A stretch of DNA of 64,000 bases, from assembly GCA_035285595.1 (NCBI GenBank), contig JAYKGV010000002.1:66446-130445 (forward strand), written 5' to 3'. Positions 42,089 through 49,842 of the stretch are shown here, piece by piece. Positions within the stretch are counted from its first letter, which is position 1, and each line of letters opens with the position of its first letter. The translations under genes were made by a program, and so were the position numbers. The notes under the pieces are model-generated. The model was not told the DNA's origin and ran no database searches. It was given only the letters and a program-made list of their open reading frames with translations. The stretch is from VGJW01 sp035285595. GTDB taxonomy: Bacteria > Cyanobacteriota > Sericytochromatia > S15B-MN24 > VGJW01.

Positions 42089-43747
42089 ATGTCCCTGAAT
42101 CCCCGACGCCACCGGGGCGCCGTCGCGCTCCTGCTGGCCGCCGGCTGTTCGAGCACCAGCCCTACCTCCCCGGGTGGCACGGGGGCTCAGCTGCCTCCGG
42201 CTACTGGCGTGGCAGGGGCTGCGGCCACCAATGCGAAGATCGACAAGGCGACTGTCAAGGGGCGGCTTGTCGATGCCCTCACCGGCAAGCCCGTCGAGGA
42301 TGTTCAGGTTTGGGCCGAGATGTTGCCCGACGAATTGCCGGAAAGTGAGATGCCGGGACCTAGGGTACAGGCGTCGGGCAGTCAGATCCCGCCACCACCG
42401 GGCACAGGTTCCGCTGGGGTGGTGCCGCCTGCGGGGGCCATCGCCCCGGCGCGCGCCGCGGCCTCTCCCAAGCCCCCCGGTGCCGTTCTTGAAAAGCCCT
42501 TGCGTGCCGACACAGACGAAAAGGGTCAGTTCGAATGGAAAGACCTACCGGTAGGTACCTACGCCTATACCGTCTGGCATCGGGACTACACCCCCTTGAC
42601 CATCGTGGGCGGGCGACCGGCATCAGGTCGTTTCAACCTCAAGCTGACGCCGCGGCGGCCCGAGCGGCAGGCTCACGAGGTGACAGGAAAGGTCCAGGCC
42701 GTCAACCGCAGGCCGACCTCGGGGATTCAGGTCGCAGCCGCACTCCCCGCCGACTTGGCGGGTGAGGGCCTGGCCGTCACCGACGGCGAGGGAGGATTCC
42801 GCCTGGGCGGCCTGCCGCCCGGCAAGCGTGCAGTGGCCGCGTGGTTGCCGGGAGAGCCGGGGGAGATCCGCGCCTTTGGTCTGGTGCGGTCCATTCGTGT
42901 CGCCGAGGGCAAGGAAGGCAAGACCGATCCGGTCGAGCTGACCTTGCGGGCGGTCTCACGCAAGATTTTGCTGGCCGGCAGGGTGGTCTCGCCTCGCAAG
43001 GAGCTTCTTCCGAGGCAAGTCCAGGCTTTCTTCGTGCCTGATTCGGGTCAGGAATGCCTGGTCTCCAGCGTCGTTCCCGACGAGGACGGTCGTTACCGAT
43101 TCACCTTGCCTCAGCCCGAGGCCAGCGCCAGCTATCACCTGCGGGCCGTGGCCGTGGATGGTTCCGGCAATGCCAGCCAGGGACATGCGCACCAGGTGAC
43201 GGCACAGGGGCTCAGCCTGGACTTCAAGCTTCCCGATCTCGGGGCGACGCCTTCTGTCGGCTTCGACGGATCCACGGCCTTCACCTGGGCAGCCTCCCCC
43301 GAGGTCTCGGCATATCGGGTCCGCCTCGAGGAAGCCGAGGAGGACCTGTCGACCGTATGGGAAGCTTGGACGACATCGACCCTGGTCCGGATGCCGAAGG
43401 TGCCGTCCCTTGCCTTGCGCAAGGGGGCGCAATATCGTTTCAGCGTCACGGCGGTGAAGATGCCCGGCTCCTTCGAGTTGCCTGAGGCACCTCGTCTCCC
43501 TTGGGCGGTTTCGACGGTCCATGCCCCTGTGTCCTTCGTGGCCGGCGAGGAGCCGCGTCTCGAAACACCCCGTCCGCAGCGTCCGTCGGTTGGTCAGGCG
43601 CCCGGCGGGGGTGTAGGGGGAAGGCCGGTGACCGCCGAGCCCGCGGGACCCGGACCCGTACGTCCCGCGATGACGCCGGTGCCGGGACGCTTGCCTCCCC
43701 GTGCGGCAACGCCGCCTCGCGCCCCCGGGTCTGCTCGGCCGCGTTGA
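42089..43747 (+). CDS. Large lipoprotein with carboxypeptidase-regulatory-like and Ig-like domains
   Basis: 552 residues. The signal peptide ends in LAAGC with C20 as lipid anchor. After a disordered Pro/Gly/Ala linker there are repeated beta domains of the type KGRLVDALTGKPVEDVQVWA ... DEKGQFEWKDLPVGTYAYTV, and EVTGKVQAVNRRPTSGIQVA ... DGEGGFRLGGLPPGKRAVAA. These are carboxypeptidase regulatory-like/Cna-B-type modules, followed by fibronectin-like ones and a Pro/Arg/Gly-rich tail. It is likely an envelope-anchored scaffold or adhesin. Its stop overlaps the next gene's ATG (TGATG). Confidence 0.78.
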   Translation: MSLNPRRHRGAVALLLAAGCSSTSPTSPGGTGAQLPPATGVAGAAATNAKIDKATVKGRLVDALTGKPVEDVQVWAEMLPDELPESEMPGPRVQASGSQIPPPPGTGSAGVVPPAGAIAPARAAASPKPPGAVLEKPLRADTDEKGQFEWKDLPVGTYAYTVWHRDYTPLTIVGGRPASGRFNLKLTPRRPERQAHEVTGKVQAVNRRPTSGIQVAAALPADLAGEGLAVTDGEGGFRLGGLPPGKRAVAAWLPGEPGEIRAFGLVRSIRVAEGKEGKTDPVELTLRAVSRKILLAGRVVSPRKELLPRQVQAFFVPDSGQECLVSSVVPDEDGRYRFTLPQPEASASYHLRAVAVDGSGNASQGHAHQVTAQGLSLDFKLPDLGATPSVGFDGSTAFTWAASPEVSAYRVRLEEAEEDLSTVWEAWTTSTLVRMPKVPSLALRKGAQYRFSVTAVKMPGSFELPEAPRLPWAVSTVHAPVSFVAGEEPRLETPRPQRPSVGQAPGGGVGGRPVTAEPAGPGPVRPAMTPVPGRLPPRAATPPRAPGSARPR

Positions 43748-44691
43748 TGCGCATCGTAGTCCTGGACCTCGAGACCACAGGGGTGGACCCCCGGGTGGAC
43801 CGCATTCTCGAAGTGGGCATGGTATGCCTCGTCGACGGCGAAAAAGCGGCCGAGTACCAAATCCTGGTGGATCCCGGCGTGCCTTTGCGGCCCTCGAACG
43901 TCGCCATTCACGGAATCACGGGGGACATGGTCCGGGGCGCTCCACGCCTCGACGAAGTGCTTGAGGACATCCTGGCCTTCATGGGGGAGGATCCGTATGT
44001 CGTGGGCCATAATGTGGCTTTCGATATCGCCTTTCTTGATGCGGCACTCCGGGAGCTGCGGGGCACTGCTTTCAGCCCCCGTTCCCTCGACACCCAGATT
44101 TGGGCCCGTGAAGTCTTCCCCGGTGAGAGGGCTTTGTCGGTCGAGCGCCTGGTCCAACTCTTCGGGTTGAGCCACGAAGGTTATCATCGAGCATTGAACG
44201 ATGCCCGTGCCCTCGCCGCAGTTTATCCCTTGTTGGAGCGCGCTTGGCTGGACCGTATGGCCGTGTACCGCGGCAGGTTCGCGGAGGTGCGCGCGGTGGC
44301 TTCCGAGCTTCTTGATGTGCAGGGAGAGCTGGAACGTCTGAAGATTATGGAATTCACCCTCAGGCGAATCCTCGAGTTGTATCTTGAGGAATCCGGAGAT
44401 GAAACCGTTGAGATTCCCGGAAGAGTGCGCTTCCGGTTGGAACGTAGGGAAAATGTCGGTTACCACGCCGAGGAGCTCAAGGAGCTGCTGGCAGGGGCGG
44501 GCTTGTTGGCCCGAGTGGCCAAAGTGGATCGCGACAAGCTCGACCGGCTCCTGCGCTCCGATCGTTTGTCTCCGGCACAGCTGGACGCCATCGCGCGCAC
44601 CCGACGAACCCTCTCCTTCCGCCGACAGCTGATTGCGGATCGTCTCGACCCGGAGGTCCGCTCGTGGCCCACGATGCCTTCCCCCACCTGA
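43747..44691 (+). CDS. DEDDh 3'-5' exonuclease (DnaQ-like) with extra C-terminal domain
   Basis: 314 residues. The exonuclease domain fills residues 1-165: VLDLETTGVDP (D and E), GHNVAFDIAFLD (third D) and YHRALNDARA (H and D) are complete DEDDh motifs, so it should degrade DNA or RNA from the 3' end with two metal ions. The last 140 residues form an unassigned helical region rich in Arg/Glu/Leu. It could be a proofreading or repair exonuclease rather than the polymerase III epsilon subunit, because there is no polymerase nearby. It overlaps the lipoprotein stop by one base, and the Nudix gene begins 28 bases before its end. Confidence 0.88.
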   Translation: MRIVVLDLETTGVDPRVDRILEVGMVCLVDGEKAAEYQILVDPGVPLRPSNVAIHGITGDMVRGAPRLDEVLEDILAFMGEDPYVVGHNVAFDIAFLDAALRELRGTAFSPRSLDTQIWAREVFPGERALSVERLVQLFGLSHEGYHRALNDARALAAVYPLLERAWLDRMAVYRGRFAEVRAVASELLDVQGELERLKIMEFTLRRILELYLEESGDETVEIPGRVRFRLERRENVGYHAEELKELLAGAGLLARVAKVDRDKLDRLLRSDRLSPAQLDAIARTRRTLSFRRQLIADRLDPEVRSWPTMPSPT

Positions 44692-45218
44692 CAGAACGGG
44701 GCTTGACCCGAGAGGTGGCCTGGCAAGGCCGCCTCCTCCAGGTCTGGGTTCATGAGGTGGCCCTGCCCGATGGCCGCATTGCCCGGCGCGAAGTGCTGGA
44801 GCACCCCGGGGCAGTGGCCATCGCAGCTCACGAAAACGGTAGCGTCGTCCTCGTCCGACAGTACCGGCACGCGATCGGACGGGTGACCCTCGAGTTGCCG
44901 GCAGGTACCTGCACGCCAGGGGAACCGCACGACGAGACCGCACGTCGCGAGTTGGCCGAGGAAACGGGTCTTGCGGCCGCATCCTGGATGGGACTCGGTG
45001 ACGTGCACGTGGCTCCCGGTTGGGCCACCGAAACCGTGCGTTTGTATGAGGCGACGGGGCTATCTCCCATCGACGGGCACGAACCCGACGACGACGAGTT
45101 TGTCGAGCAAGTACGCTTGCCCTTGTCGGAGGCGTTGGCGATGGCGAAGGATGGCCGATTGCGCGATGCCAAGACGGTGGTGGGATTGTTGCGCCTCGGG
45201 GCACGACTGGGGCTCTGA
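44664..45218 (+). CDS. Nudix hydrolase (ADP-ribose pyrophosphatase-like)
   Basis: 184 residues. The Nudix box is G-x5-E-x7-R-E-L-A-E-E-T-G-L (GEPHDETARRELAEETG). An N-terminal beta sheet with HEVALPDGRIARREVLEHPG and VVLVRQYRHAIGRVTLELPAG resembles the ADP-ribose/NDP-sugar branch (NudF/NudE). It splits a nucleoside diphosphate-X compound. The GTG at 44664 lies 28 bases inside the exonuclease gene; this overlap is longer than its neighbours' and a later start is possible. It is the last gene before the nuo operon promoter. Confidence 0.87.
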   Translation: MAHDAFPHLTERGLTREVAWQGRLLQVWVHEVALPDGRIARREVLEHPGAVAIAAHENGSVVLVRQYRHAIGRVTLELPAGTCTPGEPHDETARRELAEETGLAAASWMGLGDVHVAPGWATETVRLYEATGLSPIDGHEPDDDEFVEQVRLPLSEALAMAKDGRLRDAKTVVGLLRLGARLGL

Positions 45219-45283
45219 CCGAGGATGACCTCGGCTACCTGATCGGAGATCTGGCAGGGGGCCGGGGAAGGCCTGTCTGCCTC

Positions 45284-45292
45284 TGTTACAAT
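45284..45292 (+). promoter_or_regulatory. Extended -10 element before nuoA
   Basis: TG-T-TACAAT at 45284-45292 has the same extended form as that of the Rieske gene. Nine bases (GGGGGCCGC) separate it from the ATG at 45302, so the nuo message would have a leader of zero to three bases. No -35 hexamer stands out. Confidence 0.5.
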
Positions 45293-45301
45293 GGGGGCCG
45301 C

Positions 45302-45661
45302 ATGAACGCCTCGCTCTTCGCCTTGCTCTGCACTCTGGCCCTGGCGGTCATCGTTCCGAGCGTCCTTGTCCTCGCCATCGAACGCCTTGGTCCCCGGCGC
45401 AAGGTGGCGGCCAAGGGCCTTCCCTACGAAGCCGGCATCCAGCGGACCGTGGGGTCCTCCAGGGAGCGTTTCTCGGTCAAGTTCTATCTTGTCGCGATCC
45501 TGTTCATCCTGTTCGATGTTGAGGCCGTCTTCCTCTTTCCGTGGGCTGCAAGCTTCCGGGAGCTTGGAGTCACCGGTCTGGTCGAGATGGGGACGTTCAT
45601 CGTCGTGCTGTTCTTTGGTTACTTCTATGTCCTTGGACGGGGGGCCCTCAGGTGGGAGTAG
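45302..45661 (+). CDS. nuoA: NADH-quinone oxidoreductase subunit A
   Basis: 119 residues with three membrane helices, the NuoA plan. PYEAGIQRTVGSSRERFSVKFYLVAILFILFDVEAVFLFPW is split here as PYEAG, FSVKFYLVAILFILFDVEA and FLFPW, the near-invariant core of NuoA with the glutamate and aspartate of the quinone-site loop. It is the first gene of the complex I operon and overlaps nuoB by ten bases. Confidence 0.96.
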   Translation: MNASLFALLCTLALAVIVPSVLVLAIERLGPRRKVAAKGLPYEAGIQRTVGSSRERFSVKFYLVAILFILFDVEAVFLFPWAASFRELGVTGLVEMGTFIVVLFFGYFYVLGRGALRWE

Positions 45662-46146
45662 AATCTGCCTTCGGTGATTCCTGGATTACGACGACCATCG
45701 ATTCGGTCCTGAATTGGGGCCGTGAGCACAGTCTCATGCCCATGCCCTTCGGTACGGCCTGTTGTGCCATCGAGTTCATGGGACTGGTGTCTTCGGAGTA
45801 TGACCTGTCGCGGTTCGGGGCCGAGATCGTTCGTTTCAGTCCACGGCAGAGCGATCTGCTGATGGTGATGGGGACAATCAGCTATAAGCAGGCTCCCATT
45901 CTCAAGCGTGTCTACGACCAGATGCCGGAGCCGAAGTGGGTCCTCAGCATGGGGGTCTGCGCTTCTTCGGGTGGATTCTATGACAACTACTGCACGGTGC
46001 AGGGCATCGACGACATCATCCCGGTCGATATCTACGTCGGTGGGTGCCCTCCTCGTCCCGAGGGTTTGATCGAGGCCATCGTGAAGTTGCAGGAGCAGCG
46101 GATCGCTCGGCAGAGTGTCCTCGAACAGCCGGAGGATGCCGCGTGA
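45652..46146 (+). CDS. nuoB: NADH-quinone oxidoreductase subunit B
   Basis: 164 residues. It carries the ligands of the terminal [4Fe-4S] cluster N2: TACCAIEFM (CC), GVCASSGGFYDNY and VGGCPPRPEGL. N2 hands electrons to quinone at the interface with NuoD and NuoH. The GTG at 45652 in the end of nuoA is the only good in-frame start in this region. It overlaps the nuoCD start by four bases (GTGA). Confidence 0.96.
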   Translation: MGVESAFGDSWITTTIDSVLNWGREHSLMPMPFGTACCAIEFMGLVSSEYDLSRFGAEIVRFSPRQSDLLMVMGTISYKQAPILKRVYDQMPEPKWVLSMGVCASSGGFYDNYCTVQGIDDIIPVDIYVGGCPPRPEGLIEAIVKLQEQRIARQSVLEQPEDAA

Positions 46147-47990
46147 GCGATCTGCTTGATCGGCTATCCGAAGAGTTCGGCGAGCGTCTCATCTCCCATC
46201 GGCTCGGCGTGGATATGCCGTCCGTGACGGTCAGGCCGGAGGCCCTGCTGGACTTGGTCAGCAGACTGCGGGAGGAGGGATTCGATTTTTTGGTCGACGT
46301 GGCCGGGGTCGATTACTTGAAGCACCCCGTCCGGCAGCCTTCGCGCTTTGCGGTGGTCTATCACTTCCGCAGCATGGCGAGCGGGCACCGGGTGCGGGTC
46401 AAGTGCCATGTCGGGGATGACCTTCGCCTCCCCACCCTGACGCATTGGTGGCAGGCGGCGGATTGGCTGGAGCGGGAAGCCTGGGACCAGTTCGGCATCG
46501 TCTTCGATGGTCATCCCAATCTCAAGCGCATTCTCAACCATCACGAGTTCGTGGGTCATCCCCTTCGCAAGGATTACCCGATCCGGGCCCGGCAGCCCTT
46601 GTCCGAGAATGATGCTCTGGTCGACGAAATGGCGCTGCGCTTGCAGTCGCGTGGTTTCCTCCTGCCGGAGGTCGAACGTGAGATGTTGTCGGGCATCAGG
46701 GGTTCGGATCATGGGGTCGAAGCTGCCCCGGGAGCCCCTTCGGCCGGTGCCCACGGGGGCTCGCCGGCGGTGCTCGTGGAGCGGCTGTCCCCTGTAGACG
46801 GGGGGCTGTCCGCCACGGACCTTCATACGGAACTGATGTTCGTCAATCTCGGTCCCTCTCATCCTGCGTCGCACGGGACACTTCGGACCTTCGTGGCGCT
46901 CGATGGTGAGACCATCGTGGCGGCGGTGGCCGAAATCGGCTATTTACATCGCGGATTCGAGAAGAGCACCGAGACCCAGACCTACAATGCGTGTATTCCT
47001 TATACGGATCGGCTCAATTACTGCTCGGCGATGCTCAACAATTTTGCCTTCTGCAAAGCGGTGGAAAAGGCTCTCGGTCTCGAGATCACTCCCAGAACCC
47101 GGGCCATTCGCGTCGTCATCGGCGAACTTTCGCGCATCATCGACCATCTGGTCTGCATCGGGACCAATCTCGTCGATCTCGGGGCCTTGACCAACTTTTG
47201 GTACTTCTTCAACGTACGTGAGAAGGTCTACACCATTTTCGACAAGTTGACCGGCGCACGCCTGACCAACAGCTACGGACGGATCGGTGGCCTCGCACGC
47301 GACTTCTACGACGGGTGCGTGCAGGACATTCTTGCCGTCCTGTCCGAAATCGAGCAGGCCGTTGGCGAGGTCGAGACCTTGGTCAAACGCAACCGCATCT
47401 TCCTTGAGCGTGTGCAGGACATCTGCGTCGTTCCTCCGGAAATGGCCCTGTCGTACGGCTGGACCGGTCCGAATCTCAGAGCCTCGGGTGTGGACTACGA
47501 TCTGCGCAAGGCGGCACCTTACGATGGATACGAAACCTATGACTTCGAAACGGTCACGGGTTCCGTCGGGGATACGTATGATCGGATTTTCGTGCGGTTC
47601 GGCGAGATCGGCCAATCCGCCCGGATCATCCGCCAAGCCCTTTCCCGGTTGCCCGAAGGGCCGGTGATGGTCGAGACCAAGGGAGTCTCATTGCCCTCCA
47701 AGGATGAGACTTACAACAATATCGAAGGTCTCATGAATCACTTCAAGCTGGTGTTCGAGGGGGTCAAGGTCCCGTCCGGTGAAATCTATGACGCCAGCGA
47801 AGGGGCAAACGGCGAGCTGGGTTTCTACATCGTGTCCGATGGCACGGGCAAGCCTTACCGCAACCGCTGCCGGCCTCCCTCCTTCATGTCGTTCGCGGCC
47901 TTCCCGGACATGATCGAGGGCCACATGGTCGCGGATGCCATCGCCAGCCTAGGCAGCATCAACATCATCGCAGGGGAGCTTGATCGATGA
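46143..47990 (+). CDS. nuoCD: Fused NADH-quinone oxidoreductase subunits C and D
   Basis: 615 residues in one frame. The NuoC part (about 1-180) has EREAWDQFGIVFDGHPNLKR and HPLRKDYPI. A Gly/Ala/Ser-rich linker of about 35 residues near 195-225 joins it to the NuoD part (about 225-615), which has LGPSHPASHGTLR, GYLHRGFEKSTE and GEIYDASEGANGELGFYIVSDG and ends in the normal AGELDR. Both are hydrophilic arm subunits; NuoD shapes the quinone pocket with NuoB. The fusion is known from E. coli and some other bacteria but is not general. Confidence 0.96.
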   Translation: MSDLLDRLSEEFGERLISHRLGVDMPSVTVRPEALLDLVSRLREEGFDFLVDVAGVDYLKHPVRQPSRFAVVYHFRSMASGHRVRVKCHVGDDLRLPTLTHWWQAADWLEREAWDQFGIVFDGHPNLKRILNHHEFVGHPLRKDYPIRARQPLSENDALVDEMALRLQSRGFLLPEVEREMLSGIRGSDHGVEAAPGAPSAGAHGGSPAVLVERLSPVDGGLSATDLHTELMFVNLGPSHPASHGTLRTFVALDGETIVAAVAEIGYLHRGFEKSTETQTYNACIPYTDRLNYCSAMLNNFAFCKAVEKALGLEITPRTRAIRVVIGELSRIIDHLVCIGTNLVDLGALTNFWYFFNVREKVYTIFDKLTGARLTNSYGRIGGLARDFYDGCVQDILAVLSEIEQAVGEVETLVKRNRIFLERVQDICVVPPEMALSYGWTGPNLRASGVDYDLRKAAPYDGYETYDFETVTGSVGDTYDRIFVRFGEIGQSARIIRQALSRLPEGPVMVETKGVSLPSKDETYNNIEGLMNHFKLVFEGVKVPSGEIYDASEGANGELGFYIVSDGTGKPYRNRCRPPSFMSFAAFPDMIEGHMVADAIASLGSINIIAGELDR

Positions 47991-48544
47991 CGGAAGCCGC
48001 CACAACCTTCGGTCCTCCTTCGGCGCCCGTAGCGTTTGCCTTCAACGAGGCAAGCCTCGCGCACATACGACGCATCCTGCCACGGTATCCGCAGCAGCAG
48101 GCCGCTCTCCTGCCTGTCCTCTGGGTGGCCCAGGAACAGGTGGACGCAGATCCTTCCCGGCCCAGGCAGTTGACGGCCGATGTCATCAAGGCAGTGGCCG
48201 ATGTGTTGGGACTTGCGCCTGCCTATGTCTGGGGCGTGGCGACCTTCTACACCATGTACTTCACCCAGCCGGTCGGCAAGCACTTGATCGAGGTCTGCAC
48301 GAGCGTGGCCTGCTGCCTCGTCGGGGGTGAAGAGCTTTATCAGCGACTGTGCGACCGCGTCGGGGTGGATCCGTCGTCCGGTGGCACCTCGGCGGACGGC
48401 CGCTTCACGGTTCGTCGTGCGGAGTGCTTGGCTGCTTGTGGTTATGCTCCGATGCTGCAGCTGGACAACGGGGCCTTTCATGAGCACATGACCGACGAGA
48501 AGCTCGACGCCCTGATTGAAAGCCTGCAGGAGGCCTCACGATGA
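47987..48544 (+). CDS. nuoE: NADH-quinone oxidoreductase subunit E
   Basis: 185 residues, thioredoxin-like fold. The N1a [2Fe-2S] ligands are the pair in CTSVAC and the pair in AECLAACG. It lies next to NuoF in the NADH dehydrogenase module. ATGA overlap with nuoCD upstream and nuoF downstream implies coupled translation. Confidence 0.95.
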   Translation: MTEAATTFGPPSAPVAFAFNEASLAHIRRILPRYPQQQAALLPVLWVAQEQVDADPSRPRQLTADVIKAVADVLGLAPAYVWGVATFYTMYFTQPVGKHLIEVCTSVACCLVGGEELYQRLCDRVGVDPSSGGTSADGRFTVRRAECLAACGYAPMLQLDNGAFHEHMTDEKLDALIESLQEASR

Positions 48545-49842
48545 CGAAGGTCCTGACGGCCCATGTCGATCATCCCGACAGTCACCTGCTGTCCCACTAC
48601 CGTTCCGTGGGTGGCTATGAGGCTGCTCGCAAGGCATGGACCACCATGTCGCCCGCCGACATCATCGCCGAGGTGCGGGCGAGCGGGTTGCGCGGCCGAG
48701 GAGGGGCCGGCTTCCCCACGGGCATGAAGTGGGGCTTCATCCCGACCAACAGCCCGAAGCCGAAGTACCTTGTCATCAACGCGGATGAGTCGGAGCCCGG
48801 GACCTTCAAGGATCGGCTGCTCATCGAGCGAAATCCGCATGCGGTTCTCGAAGGCGTGGTCATCGGGGCCCGGGCCATCGGTGCCCGCCGGGCGTACATC
48901 TACATTCGCGGTGAGTTTGCGACCCAGGTCAAGGTGCTCGAACAAGCCCTTGCCGAGGCGGAGGCCGCTGGATTCGTCGGTCCGGACTTGTTCGGGACAG
49001 GCGAGGGGGTGGAGATCGTCATCCACAGGGGCGCAGGTGCCTACATCTGTGGCGAGGAGACGGCCCTTATCAACTCGTTGGAGGGGCGCAGGGGGTATCC
49101 GCGCTTGAAGCCCCCCTTTCCCGCAACCCATGGGGCTTGGGATTGCCCGACATGTGTCAACAACGTCGAGACCATTGCCACCATTCCGTGGATCATTTCG
49201 CATGGGGGAGCGGCCTACGGTCGCATCGGAGTGTTCGAGCCTGGTGAAGAGGGCAAGCCACCCAAGGTCGACTCGAGAGGGACACGGCTCATGTGTCTTT
49301 CGGGTCATGTGGCGCGACCTGGGGTCTATGAGGTGCCTTTGGGAATCAGCTTCCGGGAACTCATCGAGGATTATGGCGGCGGTGTCTGGAAGGGCCGCAA
49401 GCTCAAGGCGGTCATCCCGGGGGGCTCCAGCACGCCCATTCTCACGGCCGAGGAGGCCATGGGGGCCGTTCTCACCTACGAGGACTGTGCGCGGCTCAAG
49501 ACCATGTTCGGTTCGGGGGGATTGATGGTCATCGACGACCAGACGTGCATGGTCTCGTTGCTGACTGTCCTTCTGCGATTCTATGCACATGAGTCCTGTG
49601 GGCAGTGCTCACCCTGTCGGGAAGGCACGGATTGGCTCTTCCAGATTGTCACCCGCCTGCGCGACGGCAAGGGGCGTCCGGAGGATTTGCAGACCATTCG
49701 CGACCTTTGCGTCAACATGGAAGGTCGCACCGTCTGTCCCTTGGCTGCGGCGGCCACCATGCCCACCATCAGCTACCTCACCAAGTTCCTGCCGGAGTTC
49801 GAGGCCAAGGTCTCGTCTGCTTCACCCGTCGGAGTCCATTGA
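48541..49842 (+). CDS. nuoF: NADH-quinone oxidoreductase subunit F
   Basis: 433 residues. LRGRGGAGFPTGMKW is the NADH/FMN glycine-rich site, NADESEPGTFKDR and GAGAYICGEETALINSLEGRRG-type segments form the FMN pocket, and ESCGQCSPCREGTDW with a later conserved Cys ligates the N3 [4Fe-4S] cluster. It takes hydride from NADH. It ends one base into nuoG (TGATG). Confidence 0.97.
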   Translation: MTKVLTAHVDHPDSHLLSHYRSVGGYEAARKAWTTMSPADIIAEVRASGLRGRGGAGFPTGMKWGFIPTNSPKPKYLVINADESEPGTFKDRLLIERNPHAVLEGVVIGARAIGARRAYIYIRGEFATQVKVLEQALAEAEAAGFVGPDLFGTGEGVEIVIHRGAGAYICGEETALINSLEGRRGYPRLKPPFPATHGAWDCPTCVNNVETIATIPWIISHGGAAYGRIGVFEPGEEGKPPKVDSRGTRLMCLSGHVARPGVYEVPLGISFRELIEDYGGGVWKGRKLKAVIPGGSSTPILTAEEAMGAVLTYEDCARLKTMFGSGGLMVIDDQTCMVSLLTVLLRFYAHESCGQCSPCREGTDWLFQIVTRLRDGKGRPEDLQTIRDLCVNMEGRTVCPLAAAATMPTISYLTKFLPEFEAKVSSASPVGVH

